A stretch of DNA of 64,000 bases from Prorocentrum cordatum (Eukaryota; Sar; Dinophyceae; Prorocentrales; Prorocentraceae): NCBI GenBank assembly GCA_963575745.1, contig CAUYUJ010004302.1, positions 42,501 through 106,500 of the forward strand, written 5' to 3'. Position 1 is the first letter of the stretch, and the number at the start of each line of letters is the position of its first letter. Position numbers and translations under genes: made by a program. Below are positions 20,546 to 32,751 of the stretch, one piece after another. Below the pieces are notes generated by a model. The model saw only the letters and a list, made by a program, of their open reading frames with translations, was not told the origin of the DNA and searched no databases.

Positions 20546-20854
20546 TTATTCATACAAAGGAAATCGTATAAATCGCTCCAATAGCGTTCCGGAGCGCTCT
20601 CAGAGCTTCCCGGAACGCTCTGGAGGCGGGGCCGCGGCGCCCAATACATCCTCCAAACCTGCGAGAGAGCGTGATCACCGCCGCTTTACTGGTGGAAAAT
20701 TGCCAACTTTTTTCCTCCGGAACCCGGGGTCGCCCCCCACCCCCCCTCCGAAAATCCTCCCCCCCTCTGGCTGAACCCCTCCCCCCCCCCCCCCTCTCCC
20801 CCGGCAACCTTCACCCCTCCCACTAACCCATCCTTGGATCCCCCTCACCACTCG
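20546..20854. other. C-run-rich unassigned DNA
   Basis: Contains GGAGCGCTC-type short inverted repeats at 20590-20625 and long C homopolymers (20760-20800). No gene was seen. Confidence 0.4.
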
Positions 20855-21770
20855 AAAACTCGGGGGGGTCCACTATCGTTCGAAACCCCTCCCCCCCCCC
20901 CCTCTCGATCCGGAAAACCGGGGGGGTCACTACCGTTCGAACTCCCCCCCCCCCCTACTCACCGCCAGCAAACGACTCCCGGTCCCCACCACCGTCCGCA
21001 TCACATCCCCCACTGGTGTTCCCAGCACCACTGCCCTCACCACCGCTGTCCCCACTGGTTCCACCACCGCCCCTACTGTCCCCACCAGTGGCCCCACCAC
21101 TGTCGCACTGTCCCCGCTGTCCCCAGAACTGTTCCCACCACGGTTCCACTCTCCCCACTGTCTCCACGGCCCCAACCACTGCCCGACTATCCCCACTGTC
21201 CCCACTGTCCCACTGACTCCTCCGCTGTCCCACTGAGCTGTCCCACTGTTCCCACCACTGTCCCCACTGTCCCCACCACTGTCCCCACTGTACCTCTGTC
21301 CCATTGTCCCACCGCCGTCCTCGCCACCGCCTTCACCACTGTCCCCACCACCATTGTACCCTCCACTGCCCCACTGTTTCCACCTCATTCCCATTGTCCC
21401 CACACCACTGTCCCCACCACCACCGTCACCACCACTGTCCACTGTCCCCCCCTGTTCCCACCATTGTCCCCACCACTGTCCCCACCACTACCGTCCCCAC
21501 CACTGTCCCACTATCCCACTGTCCCCACCACTGCCCCGTTATCCCCTCACCACTGTCCCCACCAACACCGTCCCCACCACTGTCCGCACCCCCACTCGGT
21601 TTTCGAGGAGGGGGTGGGGGGGGTTCGAACCGATCGTGACCCCCCCCGGTTTCCGAGAGCTGGGGGGGGGGGGGGGGTTCGAACCGGTAGTGACCCCCCC
21701 CGGTTTTCCGGAAGGGGGGGGGGGGAGGGGTTCGAACCGGTAGTGACCCCCCCCAGTTTTCTGCCAGCAG
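20855..21770. repeat. Minisatellite bounded by inverted repeats
   Basis: The left block (20855-20960) has units GGTCACTA(C/T)CGTTCGAA plus C-homopolymers. The right block (21600-21770) has three units of the same in reverse orientation (TTCGAACCGGTAGTGACC). Between them (about 21000-21590) is a CCCCACTGTCCCCACCA minisatellite. Confidence 0.8.
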
Positions 21771-21869
21771 CGGTAGAACACGCTCTTTCAAACCTGCCGA
21801 TTCTCAGAGATTTCGAGTTATCCCGATCCGATGTTGTCCCGATCTTCGCGTCGTTTTCACATTATTGGA

Positions 21870-22187
21870 GCTCACCTTCACCAGCGGCAGACGACCCGAT
21901 GTCCTCCGCGGGCAAAGGGAGCCCGCCGGGCACCGAGCACCACGACGAGCACAGCCCGCGCCTGCGGCCAGCGGCCCTCAGACAGGACGGCTCGGGCCAG
22001 GAGTCCTCGAGCCGGCGCGGATGTATTGACGCTCGCCCTGCGAAAGGAGCGGGGAGGAGGTGCATCGACGAGCGTGTCCCACGACTCGCAGAGCAGCTGC
22101 TGGCAGATGGCCCGGCTCCGCCGAGAAGGATCCACGACCCATTACATCGAGGCGAACGTGTTTCTGTTTTCGGACGTTCGCGAGTAG
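21870..22187 (+). CDS. Possible exon, unassigned
   Basis: An open frame ending at TAG 22185-22187 has a non-repetitive C-terminal part (SVSHDSQSSCWQMARLRREG, THYIEANVFLFSDVRE) that reads like protein. The upstream part is Arg/Ser-rich. No family recognised. The minus strand is also open here. Confidence 0.22.
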   Translation, partial: AHLHQRQTTRCPPRAKGARRAPSTTTSTARACGQRPSDRTARARSPRAGADVLTLALRKERGGGASTSVSHDSQSSCWQMARLRREGSTTHYIEANVFLFSDVRE

Positions 22188-22195
22188 ACGGGACC

Positions 22196-22198
<3 letters not shown>

Positions 22199-22261
<63 letters not shown>

Positions 22262-22262
22262 C
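22199..22262. repeat. (CT)n(AT)n microsatellite
   Basis: CT dinucleotides run into TA dinucleotides. Confidence 0.9.
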
Positions 22263-22480
22263 ACCGACGCTTTGGTCGGCCCTGCACTGAAAAAGGAAGA
22301 CGGATCCTGGTGTATGTGGGATCCTGGCGTATAAGTCTTTCCCGTGTTCCCCCAGGAGAACGGAAAAAAGGAGAACCCACACTGCCCCGACGCCGTTCGA
22401 AGCTTTTCGAGCGGGAAGCGCGGCCGACGAAAAAGGCCGAGCATGGGCCGACGAGGCAAGGATGCAAGGGTAAGTACCCC
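22258..22480. repeat. Dispersed repeat related to 48630-48800
   Basis: Shares in order TACACCGA.GCTTT, GGCC.TGC.CTGAAA, TGGTGTAT and ..CCGCCCCGACG-like blocks with 48630-48800, in the same orientation. Diverged family, function unknown. Confidence 0.45.
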
Positions 22481-22614
22481 TGGGACGGTTCTTTCTATGC
22501 GGGCCGACTGCAATGGAACGCGCCCCGCGAGTGAAACAACGGGCAAAAACGTAAACTTTCCAGAGCTCCTTTGAGGCTCTCCTGAATCGGCGCAGGAGAC
22601 TCCCTCCCTGGCGC

Positions 22615-22790
22615 GCACCTCCCCCTCCCCCCTCCCCTCCCCCTCCACCTCCCCTTCCCCCTCCCCCTCCCCCTCCTCCTCCCCCTCCCCCTCCCCTCCC
22701 CCTCCCCCTCCCCCTCCCCCTCCTCCTCCTCCTCCTCCTCCTCCTCCTCCTCCTCCTCCTCCTCCTCTTCCTCCTCAGCCCCCTCCTCCA
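22615..22790. repeat. CCCCTC / TCC tract
   Basis: CCCCTC hexamers pass into TCC trinucleotides. Confidence 0.9.
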
Positions 22791-23399
22791 AGAAATCCGC
22801 GTGGAGCTCCGAAACTTGATGTGTGTGTGTGTGTGTGCCTCCTTCGTTCCTTCTCGGAGAATCGGGATCTGGCCGTGGGCAGTACAAAGATCACCCATAA
22901 ACGAGCCAAGCGCGAACGAAATCCTGTCGATCTGGGGAGGGCCCCAGGGAAATGGAGCCTCGATCTGCCATCGCTCGCCTGCAAGTGCAGGCGAACCATC
23001 CGCTCGAAAAGAAAAGCGGTCAAAGTAGAAGGGGCGGAGGAGGGCGAGGAGCAGGGAAGAAGGAATAATAAGTAAAACCAAGCAACCACTGGGGAGGACG
23101 GTTCCTCATCTGTGGCACTTCCGAGAAGATGAGGCGCGGCTTCGGGCTGACATAGCTGTTTCCAAATGCCCCAACACCCTCGACCTACGATGCCTCCAGG
23201 GGGCGGGGGACAGCTCGGCTTACATGCTAGAACCTGTGGCATTGGCTGCGAAGCTAGTTCCAAAGGCGAGGGATCTCAAGCCCTGACGCGGAAACTCCCT
23301 GCACACGTACCCGGAGACCTGAATAAACATTCGCAAACTGCAAACCCGGGCCCCCGCCCGCTGGGTTCCGTCCGGCCAGCCCTGCCCGCCCAGCCCTGG
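22791..23399. other. Unassigned DNA
   Basis: A short (GT)n run at 22820-22838, otherwise unique. Overlapping frames on both strands, none convincing. Confidence 0.35.
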
Positions 23400-24211
23400 T
23401 TAAACCTGGGCAGTCCGGGTCCTACCGCCCGTCAGTGTGATGGCCCAGGTTTGCTGGAAGTCTCTACGGCCATTCCAGTCGTCTCCTCCTCGGTATCGTG
23501 GGCAATCTGCGGATGGGCGGGTGCGACTATGGCTCGACAATTGGGGATGGTCTTGGGCACATGACACCCTTTTGGACGCCCGAGATCGGTACGGAAAGAA
23601 TGGGTACAATACCCAACAACGAATGTTGTCCGAAACCAACAGCGGCCGCTGTTGGGCAGGCGGCCTTCTGTCCCGAATGGACACAGGCCGCGGCGGCGTG
23701 GACAGCGAGTCCTGTTCAAAATGAACCAGATTCGCTGTTGGGCATTGTACCCATTCTTTCCGTACCCATTTCGGGCGTCCAGAACCCTGTCGCCACGCAG
23801 GCAACGACCTCGAAGCCCTGGCATGGGAACTTCACCGTCTGTAGTTAGCCCACCCCTTGGTGCAACTGACTGGACAACGCTACGCTGCGCATGCCGGGGT
23901 CGCCTACGCCTTTTCCCATCCTCCTGCTCCTCCTCTTCTTCCTCCTCCTCCTCCTCCTCCTCCTCCTCCTCTTCCCCCTCGTCCCCCTCCTCCTCCTCCT
24001 CCTCCTCCTCCTCCTCCTCCTCCTCCTCCCATCCCTCCTCCTCCTCCTCATCCTCCTCCTCCTCCTCAGCAGGATGTGAATCCGTCCCGGGTCTCATCCT
24101 GCTTGAGCTGGCCAGCGGCGTCGGCTTGGAGGGAAGGGCGACAGCGATCTGCACAGGCGGTGATGCCGAGCACGCCTCCAGATTCGTGAGCTTGCTGAGG
24201 AGGTCCTCCAT
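23400..24211 (-). CDS. Candidate gene interrupted by an introner-like element
   Basis: ATG at 24211 opens MEDLLSKLTNLEACSAS, followed by an acidic low-complexity run (plus-strand TCC, 23925-24068) and RSVVQSVAPRGGLTTDG. A 213-bp inverted-repeat element (23571-23783) then interrupts the frame. Removing it with one copy of its ACCCT target duplication joins GDR to VSCAQDHPQLSSHSR and keeps the frame open to TAA at 23402-23400. No family recognised. The clean repair of the frame is the main support for a real gene. Confidence 0.35.
23571..23783. mobile_element. Inverted-repeat element family 1, copy A (introner-like)
   Basis: 45-bp terminal inverted repeats beginning GGACGCCCGA and including GGTACGGAAAGAATGGGTAC. 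Flanked by ACCCT at 23566-23570 and 23784-23788. Internal palindrome AACAGCGGCCGCTGTT. 213 bp. Other copies at 25831-26042 and 57691-57893. Confidence 0.85.
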
Positions 24212-24713
24212 CGAGGGGCCCTGCTCGATCGCGGGCGGCGGCGACCCGCAGCGCGGCCCTCCTTCCTGCTCCTCCCTGACATGCCCACTGCTGCCGCCTT
24301 CCCTCCCCGCTGGATTACGGCCCACCTCCTCCTGCTGCCCCTCCTCTGAGGGGCAGCAACGACAGGGTGGACAGGCTCAGGGGGAAATGCCGACACAGAC
24401 CCGGCGATGCCCCCGATAGCACATGCGCGCGCTCCCGGGCAGGGTGGGCGATGGAGCCCCCATCGTCGACGAACGGACGCGTAGGGGTCGAGGCATCCCC
24501 CGCTGAGCTGCTACATGAAACCCGCCATCGTTGCCCCTCCCCCCATCCCCCTGCTCGTGACGCTGCCGCTGTCCTTCCTCCTCCTGGCTGCCAGCGCCGA
24601 CGATGCAGCGACTGCTGACCCTGCTGCTGCTGCTGCTCCTGCACCTGGTCCTCCTCAGCCCACAAAGAGACCCCTCCGAATGGACAAGTAGGAGGAGCCT
24701 GGGCACTGCGGGG
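24212..24713. other. Unassigned, possible upstream part of the 24.2-kb minus gene
   Basis: The minus strand stays open here in several frames with Gly/Arg/Ser-rich translation. CTG repeats at 24618-24640. No assignment. Confidence 0.3.
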
Positions 24714-24775
<62 letters not shown>

Positions 24776-24796
24776 GTGATGAAGATGAGGATGATG

Positions 24797-24840
<44 letters not shown>

Positions 24841-25003
24841 AAGGATGATGGTGATGATGATGATGATAATGATGATAATGATGATGATAATGATGATGAT
24901 GATGATGATGATGATGCCGATGGTGATGATGATGAGTATGCTGATGATGGTGATGAGGATGATCAGATTGATGAGGATGAGGATGAGGATGAGGATGAGG
25001 ATT

Positions 25004-25049
<46 letters not shown>

Positions 25050-25140
25050 GTTTGACGAGGAGGAGGATGAGGAGGAGGAGGAGGAGGAGGAGGAGGAGAA
25101 GGAGAAGGAGAAGGAGAAGGAGAAGGAGGATGAGTAGGAG
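24714..25140. repeat. (GAT)n then (GGA)n tract
   Basis: GAT trinucleotides to about 25052, then GGA/GAAGGA repeats to 25140. The long His/Ile/Met/Asp frames are repeat translations. Confidence 0.92.
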
Positions 25141-25830
25141 GAGGAACGGGAGAAGACGAGGCGGAGGGGACGGATGAGCAGGAGGAGCGGGGCATCCGCA
25201 GAATGTCTCATCCGAAGCAGCAGCAATCAAGAAGCGAGCTGCCGAAAAAAACACCACACAATAGGCGCGCCGTGACAACAGCCGGCTGCCGATGAAGGCC
25301 CCACCAGAGATCACAGACTTACCAAAATAACGACGAGGGCGCGGAGCCCCCATTTTCTGGGTGACAAAGATGCAGGCCATATGTCTATCTATACCAACTG
25401 CATCGTTTAGTTTCGGGGCTTCCTCACCCAGACCCCCGAGGCGCAGTGGATGTGGATAAAAATCTAGCCCCGAGTGCCTCGGCCTCGTGGCGCCCCTCCC
25501 CACAGAAAGTCCGAGACGAAGCGACTACATGGACCAACGTTTGCCCGCGCGCGCGCCACGAGGCAAACGGCACGCTCCGTGGCGTGGCAGCGCCGTATGG
25601 AGCGCAGGCCGGCGACCCGCGGACGAGCTGCGACCTGCAGGCCGCCAACGCACCGCGCCGCCCAACAGCTGCGCGCCGCGGGGGCCCTTCGGGCGAGCCC
25701 GCCGGGTCGCGGAGGCCGTCGGGCGGCGAAGGGCGCCCTCTGCAGCGCCATTGCGCCGAAGAGAACGACCGGGGAGCAGCGGCGGATCGCGGGAGAAGCC
25801 TGACTGCCATGCGTGCCCACGCTCCGTGCC
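25141..25830. other. Unassigned GC-rich DNA left of copy B
   Basis: Open on both strands without domains. It may be the exon flank of the family 1 element that follows. The minus frame reads RSVGTHGSQASPAIRR beyond the element. Confidence 0.3.
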
Positions 25831-26042
25831 TTCGGACGCCCGAAATTGGTACGGAAAGACTGGGTACAATGCCCAACAACGAATGTTGTCCCGAACCAAC
25901 ACGGCCGCGGTTGGGCAGGCGGCCTCCTGTCTCGAATGGACACAGGCCGCGGCGGCGCAGACAGCGAGTCCTGCTCAAAGTGAACAGGAGCTGCTGTTGG
26001 GCATTGTACCCATTCTTTCCGTACCCATTTCGGGCGTCCAGA
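25831..26042. mobile_element. Inverted-repeat element family 1, copy B
   Basis: Same terminal repeats and interior as copy A. Flanked by GTGCC (25826-25830) and GTGTC (26043-26047), an imperfect target duplication. 212 bp. Confidence 0.85.
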
Positions 26043-26689
26043 GTGTCGGAAACCTTGGTCGGTGGCTTGTGGCAGCCCGTCGCAGGAGCGGCAGATATCC
26101 CCAGCACCGCGCGGCCACCTGGGCAGTGCGGCGGCCGGCCTCCCCGAAGAGAGAGACCCATCGGGGAAGCGCGGCCGACGGAGGCGGTCTGGGGGGCAGC
26201 ACGCTGTCGGTCTTCAGCGGCGTGAGACACAGTACGTCGGGCAGCAGCAGCGGGGGCGCGGCAGAGCTTCTCGCACACAAGACCTGCGAGAGGAGGAGGA
26301 GGGCGACGGCTGGGGCAAGAACGCAGCACGGATGGTACCACCAGCGCCGGGACCCACAACGGTGACCCTTCGCAAGGGGAAGTTGGTGTTCAGCAGATGG
26401 GACAAGCCATGTGGGGTGCAACGCATTGAATGCAAGCTGTGGCGTGCAACCCATCCATGGGTCGGAGCCCTATCGGTGAAATTCGTATCTTCTGACCACC
26501 ACTGGGGATATGCTCGAAAGACCACGCCACCTCAATGCAAATACGAAATACTTGGAGGGACCGCACGTCCTGATGACACACTCTTCGACGCGAAGACCAC
26601 CACATGTGCATCTCCTGTCCTGGCATGTGGTGTCTTGCGTGTCTGAGTGTGAGAAGCTCAGCATGTGGCGAGCGAGCGCTCCTTGGCGG
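26043..26689. other. Unassigned DNA
   Basis: No convincing gene. Pieces at 26400-26640 resemble diverged satellite. Confidence 0.3.
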
Positions 26690-28010
26690 GCCCCCCCTTG
26701 GGGTGCCCAAGTGCTATGCCTGCGCAGTCGGGCTGACACCGCGACTCTGAAAGGGGAGGAACACGATGGGCCACATGTTCCACCACCACACCATTCTGTA
26801 GGACGGGGGAGACGGGAGGATGGGGAGGTCCTCCTCCTCCTCCTCCTCCTCCTCCTTCTGCTCCTCCTCTTCCTCCTCCTCCTCCTCCTCCTCATTCTCC
26901 TCCTCCTCCCTCTCCTGCCCATGGTAAGAAGTGGTGGGAAATCGGCCTATCAAAATCGAGGAGGGGGGGCCAAGGCAGCGTTTCGGTGCAGGCGTCCCCA
27001 CGGCCTGGCCGCGAGCGGGCAAAGCGTAACACCCCTCTGCGGCTCCCCCCCCCTTGCGGTGCCCGAGTGCTGCACTCGGCGCATGGCAGTGCTCGTGGGG
27101 CTCAGGAAAGACAGGAATCGGGGGTGCCAGCACCAGCGTCGCGCTCGAACTACCTTATGTTGCATCCTCGGGGGGGCCTTGTCTGTCCCCTCTCGGCCCT
27201 ATCCGCGTCGCATCGACGTCGAATCCATGTCGGGCTCGTCGGCTCCGTGTCGGATCCGTGTCGAATCCGCGTCGAATCCACGCCAGCTCCGCGTCGAGTC
27301 CACACCGAGCCCACGTTGGGAACAAGAAGCGAAGCGAATTTTGGGGACAGGCGAGTTCCCCCGAAGATGCAACGTAAGAATGGGGGGTACCAAAACCAAC
27401 GTCTCACTCGAACCATCCCCACACTCTTGCCGCGACCGAGCAAGAATTTCCCTGCCTGGCGGCTCTTCCGTACGGATGGCCACATGCTTTGCCTGCTATG
27501 TCGCGGCGAGCATAAACTAGGCGGCCCTCGAACAAAAAGGATGGACGCGAACCGCTCAAACGTTCTCAATCTCTGGGCACGAACAGGGAAATACAACACG
27601 CCCAGGCGACCCCACCCTTGCGGAACCCACATGCCGCGCCTGCTACGTCGTGGTGATCGCGGGTGGTCTCCGAAAAGAAACGAGCCGGAGGTGCAGGACG
27701 AGCGCCGTCGCTCGAGACATCCCCCCATACTCCGGCCGCGAACCAAGAAGGGTGTCCCTCAATGGCGGCTCCTCCTTGCGGTGTCCATGCGCCAGCACCC
27801 CATGCATCGTGGTGAGCACGGGGCTCTGGATGGAAAGGGGTCGGAGGTGCACAACAAGCGCCCCGCTCGAGGCAGCCCCACAGTGTGGCCGCGAAGGGGC
27901 ACATGCCCCCCCCCCCTGGCGGCTCCTCCTCGGGGTGCGCAGGTGCCCCGCATGCTGCATCGCAGTGGTCGTGCCAGCGGCCCGACTCTGAGAGAACGGG
28001 AGCCATTGAG
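26690..28010. repeat. Degenerate ~130-170-bp repeat with TCC tract
   Basis: Recurring blocks combine GGCGGCTC.., TGCGGTG/GGGGTGCC and GCACATGC/CCATGC with TCGC(GC)TCGA, at about 26690, 27030, 27455, 27610, 27765 and 27915. A TCC tract sits at 26826-26918. A GTCGAATCC minisatellite runs from 27215 to 27310. Confidence 0.55.
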
Positions 28011-28630
28011 TCTGAGTGCGAATGGAACTGGGTTCTGACGGGTACACATGCGATTGAATCGGAATTCGACCGAGCCTCCGTATGAGGGGGTGGGAGTGTC
28101 AGTGCTCGGAAGGTCGTTTGATTGAGCGTGAGTGTGTAGAAGTATGGGTGGACCTACTTCTGACCAAGCTGAGCTTAGCATGCGTGTGCAAAGGGAAGGA
28201 GGCGGGTGAGAAGGCCGAGGCGTCGCACGAAAGAAAATAATCCAAACTCCTCACGCGACGGCATCGTCGGACCACGCATGTGGAAACTTTCAGGCACTAG
28301 TTCGTCCCACTGGCGGCAACGTACAAGCATATCGCCGAATGTGGTAAATGAAGGCTGCTCTGAAAATGATGGTGCCCATGATCCTGGCGTAAGGCCCACC
28401 CCGGCACTAAGGCCCTCGGTGGAGGCCCCATTCGGGGCCATGAAACGCGTGAAAGGAATGCCGAATTGACGACGGCGCCACCGTGCGAGCATTGCTGCTG
28501 GGGCTTTCGGTGGGGCGTTCGGTGGAACTCCCTATGGGGCCACGAAGTGTGTGAACTGTGTAGATTTACGGGCGCAGCCCGTAATTTCATTTCGGGAAAT
28601 AGACAGAACTGACTGACAGAACTGAGCTGA
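28011..28630. other. Unassigned DNA with one satellite fragment
   Basis: 28499-28560 contains TCGGTGGAACTCCCTATGGG, a stray unit of the 99-bp repeat expanded at 36 kb. The rest shows nothing recognisable. Confidence 0.45.
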
Positions 28631-29895
28631 ATCACCAAAGCCGTTGGATGGCAGGGTTTGGCCAGGCAGTGAGGATATGTCGCTGGCAGTTTGCAGTCAG
28701 AGGGGTTGACGAGATCTCGCTGGCACTTATAGGCCACGGGGTGAAGCTAGCTGGCATGTTTGAGCGAGGGGTGTGAGGATCTTTCGTTGGCAGTTTAGAG
28801 CCAGGGGGTCAGGATATGTCGCTGCAGAGCTGACGCGGTGTGTGCGTGTGTGTGCATGTGAGGATATTTCCCTGGCAGTTTTAGGCCAGGCGATTGAGGA
28901 TATTTCCTTGTCAGTTTTAGGCCAGGGGGTGAAGATATTTAGCTTTCAGTTTTGGGTGAGGGGCGGTGGGGATATTTGGCTGGCAATTGCTGGCCAAGGG
29001 GTTGAGGATATTTCGATGGCAGTTGTTGGCCACGGGGTTGACCATATGTCGCTCGCAGTTTTAAATTTGAAGGGTGCGGGTATTTAGCTGGCAGTGTTCG
29101 GCCAGGGGCTGTGCGGATATATGCCGCATGCGGTTTTGATTGAGGTCTCTGCGTATATGTCGCTGGCAGGTTTAGGCTGGGGGATGAGGATATTTTGCTG
29201 ACAGGTTTGGGCGAAGGGCGGTAAGGATATTGCGCTGGCAGTTTTAAGCGAAGGGTTGTGGGGATATCTCGATGGCATGTTTAAGCCAGGGGGTGAGGAT
29301 CTTCCGCTGGGAGCTTTAAGCGAGGGGTGTGAAGATATTGCGCTGGCAGTTGTAAGTCAGGGTGTCGAGGATATCTCGCTGGCAGATTTCGGCCAGGGGT
29401 GCGGATATTTAGCTGGCAGCTTTAGGCCAAAAACGGTGGAAACTTCGCGGGCAATTTTTTGGCCCGGGGGGTTAGGATATTCAGCTGGCAGGTTTCAACC
29501 GGAGTGTGTGTGTGTGTGGATATTTCGCTGGCAGCTTTTAGGCCGTGGGGTCCTGATGTTTCGCTGAGGATTGTGAGGGTATTTCGCTGACAGTTTGAAG
29601 CCATGGGGGTCTGGCGGTTGTAGGCCAGGGGTGACGATATTTCGCTCGCAGTTTGCAGGGGTGGGTGTGGGTAGATTTCGCACGTCAGGGGTTGAGGGGA
29701 TTTCGCCGGCACTTTGAGGCCAGGCGGTTGAAGATAGTTCGCCGGCAGTGTTAAGTTTCGGGGGTGCGGATATCTAGCTGGCAGTTTTATGACAGGGGCG
29801 GTGAGGATATTTCGCTGGCAATTTCAAGCGAGGGGTGTGAGGATATTTCACTCGTAGTTTCAAGCAAAAGGGGTGACGATATATCACTTGAAGGC
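28631..29895. repeat. Degenerate GATATTTCGCTGGCAG tandem repeat
   Basis: More than 25 diverged units of about 35-60 bp with core GAGGATATTTCGCTGGCAG and TTTAGGCCAGGGG. Frames across it are repeat translations. Confidence 0.85.
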
Positions 29896-31015
29896 CGGGC
29901 GATAGAGAGATTTCACAAGCGTAACCAAACAGCACCATGTGCCACGCACCGGGCGACGGTTGGGGATGGGTGAGAGGGATGGCGGAGGATGGGGACGACG
30001 AAATAGCGGCGAAAGGGGGGGTCGGAGGTAGGGACTGAGAGGAGTCTTTGTCGGTGCGGGTAGCACAGCGCCACGCGATGCAGTGTTGGGTCTTGCCCTG
30101 GATGGCCCAGCCGAAGGCTATGCATGCAGCGCGGTGCTGCGCCCGTATATATGCTCGCCCCTTGGCGTGGGGCTGGCGGGGGCCAAGGGGCGAGCTGTCT
30201 GGTGACCAAGTGGGGGCGACGGCGCCATGCGGATCCTGCCAATGTGTGGTTCGGTGGAGCTCTCTTTTGGGCCACGGGACGCGTGAGGATGTGTGCGACG
30301 TTGGTGCGGCGCCGCCATGCGGCTCCTGCCGCTGGGGCGTTCGGTGGAGCGCCCGATGGGGCCACGAAGCCGCGTAATTGGTGTGCCGTAATGAAACGGA
30401 AACGCCATGCCGCAATGCGGACCCTGGCGTGCGGGTCGGGGCAAGGATCGCCCCACACAATGTTGTTCGTTTTCGTTTTTGTTTCGGTTTCCCTCGTTTT
30501 GTCTTCAATCCGCCTTTGCTGCGAAACGACATCGAAACGAAACTGGCCCACGAACTCGTCAGAACACCGTGTAGGTCGAGCCGTGGGTCGTAGTTGGGTA
30601 TCCTTATGGGGCCACGGAGCGTACGTGGGCTGTGCTGAAGTGAAGCAGCACCGCCACGCGTACCCTGCCGGGCATTCGGGCCTTACTTGGGCCTCCCTGA
30701 AGGGCCGCGGAGCATGTGAGCACTGACCCGAAATGAGGCGGCATCACCATTCGGACCGTGGCCCTCGGGCCTCAGCGTTGGCTCCTCACGGGGCCAGGCA
30801 ACGTGTGAGGGGTGCAGTGGAATGAGGCGGCGCCGCCATGCGTACCCTTGCATCTAATGCCTGGCTGAAGCTCCCTGTGGAGCCACGAAGTGTCTGAGAG
30901 GGGGTGCCATAATGAGGATGCTGGAAACAGAAGCTGGAGAGATAGAGAGAGAGGGAGGAGGGTGAGGAGTGAAGCGGGGCGGTGATTCACCAAAACGAAA
31001 GCCAAATATCACATG
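29896..31015. repeat. Scattered single units of the 99-bp satellite
   Basis: Diverged units with GGTGGAGC.C.C.ATGGGGCCACG at about 30240-30300, 30335-30375, 30600-30625, 30700-30720, 30785-30800 and 30860-30890, all in the same orientation as the 36-kb array. No gene was seen between them. Confidence 0.6.
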
Positions 31016-31017
31016 AA

Positions 31018-31497
31018 ACTGATGATGCCGACAACGCTAGTGACCATGGCGGCGAGGACGATGTCGATGTCGATGCCGATGCGGATGTGAATGATGATGA
31101 TGATGTTGATGATGATGGTGCTGACGATGATGCTGCTGATGAGGACGAGGATGGCAACGATGAAGATGATGAGTATGATGCTCGTAATGCTGATGATGTG
31201 ACGACGATGATTATGCTGATGATGCTGCTACTGATGATGATGTGCTACTGATGATGGTGTCGATGTCGATGGTGATGGTGATTATGATAATGATGGGGAT
31301 AACGAAGATGACGATACTGATGACGATGATGATGACGACGAAACTGATGTTGAGGAGGATTATGATACTCGTGATCATGAACGGAATTCTGATGATGTGA
31401 AACCAATGGTGACGATGAAGCTGCTCCTGCTACTGATGATGAGGTTGATGATGGTGATGCTGATGATGATGATGAGGATGATGATGATGTCGATGCC

Positions 31498-31544
<47 letters not shown>

Positions 31545-31600
31545 CGCTGATGATGATAGGTGGTGGTGGTACTGATGATGTTGATAATGATGAGGACATG
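31018..31600. repeat. (GAT)n-rich tract
   Basis: Imperfect GAT/GATGAC repeats, longest perfect part at 31497-31545. Confidence 0.9.
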
Positions 31601-32210
31601 CGGAAGCAGAGGCAGAGGTGGGGGAGGGAGAAGCGAAAAGAGGAAAGGAGTGACGCGGGAGGCTGACTCGTCAACAGGGTTACCCTACACAACAGGACAA
31701 TTGGGTAAAACGCCAACCTAAGAACACAAATTCTGCAAACCAAGTGCCCTTGACTGCTTGTCCGGGTCTGGAAGATATGAGTGGCCTGAGTTAAAATGGC
31801 CTGACATGCCTGAATTAAAACGACGATGGCCCTCCCTGCCAGCGACGCGCGCGCAGGAGCAAGAAAAGGAGGGGAAAGAAAGGCACTGCCCGACTGCGCC
31901 GTTCCACTTCGCGGAGCCAGCGCCCGACATGCGAGGAGCTTGGAAAACAACGGTCCCAGCCTTGCAACTTTCTCCAGCACCAGAGCACCCCTCGTTTCTA
32001 CGTCTGCGGGCATGCCGCGGGCTGCCGCCAGAAGCGAGTGGATCAACCCTTTGACACGTCGACGGCGAGGTCCTTTGTACGAAAGCGGATCCCAGCCTGA
32101 GATCGATCATGCTGCAAGCTCGCCCATGGCCTACCAAGCCCAGCACGATGGACGCGGAGAGCAGGGAGAAGAAGGGGGGTGAGTGTGGGAAAGTAGAAAG
32201 GATAAGGGAA
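31601..32210. other. Unassigned DNA
   Basis: No domains or splice-consistent exons recognised. Several overlapping short frames on both strands. Confidence 0.4.
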
Positions 32211-32550
32211 CACAAACACACACACACCTATACACATATATGTAAGTATGTACTCATGTGCATGTATATATATATATATATGTATGAATGGGTGTGCGTA
32301 CACATCGGCGCACGTATGTTATGACACACGCACGTATATCTCTATCCACGTAGTTATATGTGTCACACTTCTACATATATCATTGTATAGGTGTATAGAT
32401 GTATGTATGTGTATATATGAATGTGTGTGCGTACACGTAGGCGCACGTATGTTATGACACACGCACGTATATCTCGACATATGTAGTTATGTGTGTGCAT
32501 GTTTAATATAAATAACTATACATATATATATATATATATACATATCGCAC
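32211..32550. repeat. TA/GTAT-rich repeat with a ~134-bp duplication
   Basis: TATATA runs (32265-32280, 32520-32541). GCGCACGTATGTTATGACAC and the sequence around it occur twice, at about 32310 and 32444. Confidence 0.75.
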
Positions 32551-32751
32551 TCCGCACGCACCAAGACCCCCCCTTTCTCCAGAGTGTATATGGATTCATG
32601 TATGATTCGTACGGTATTCGGACTTGATTGTGAGGCTCCTGGTTGGAAGACTTTTTGGGATCAAGTCTGGCGCGATGTTCACCCCCTGCAAGTGCAGCCG
32701 TTTCCACCAGCCCCAGAAATTGGTTGGGCCGTGGTGGTCGCCGATACACAG
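32551..32751. other. Short unique stretch
   Basis: Nothing recognisable between the TA-rich repeat and the 115-bp array. Confidence 0.4.

Noticed and set aside
21600-21770. GGTTCGAACC, a tRNA T-loop-like motif
   Set aside because: No acceptor stem, D-arm or anticodon arm can be built around it, and the motif is part of an inverted repeat unit.
24377-25503. Histidine- and isoleucine-rich minus frames (272 and 282 codons)
   Set aside because: Translations of the GAT tract.
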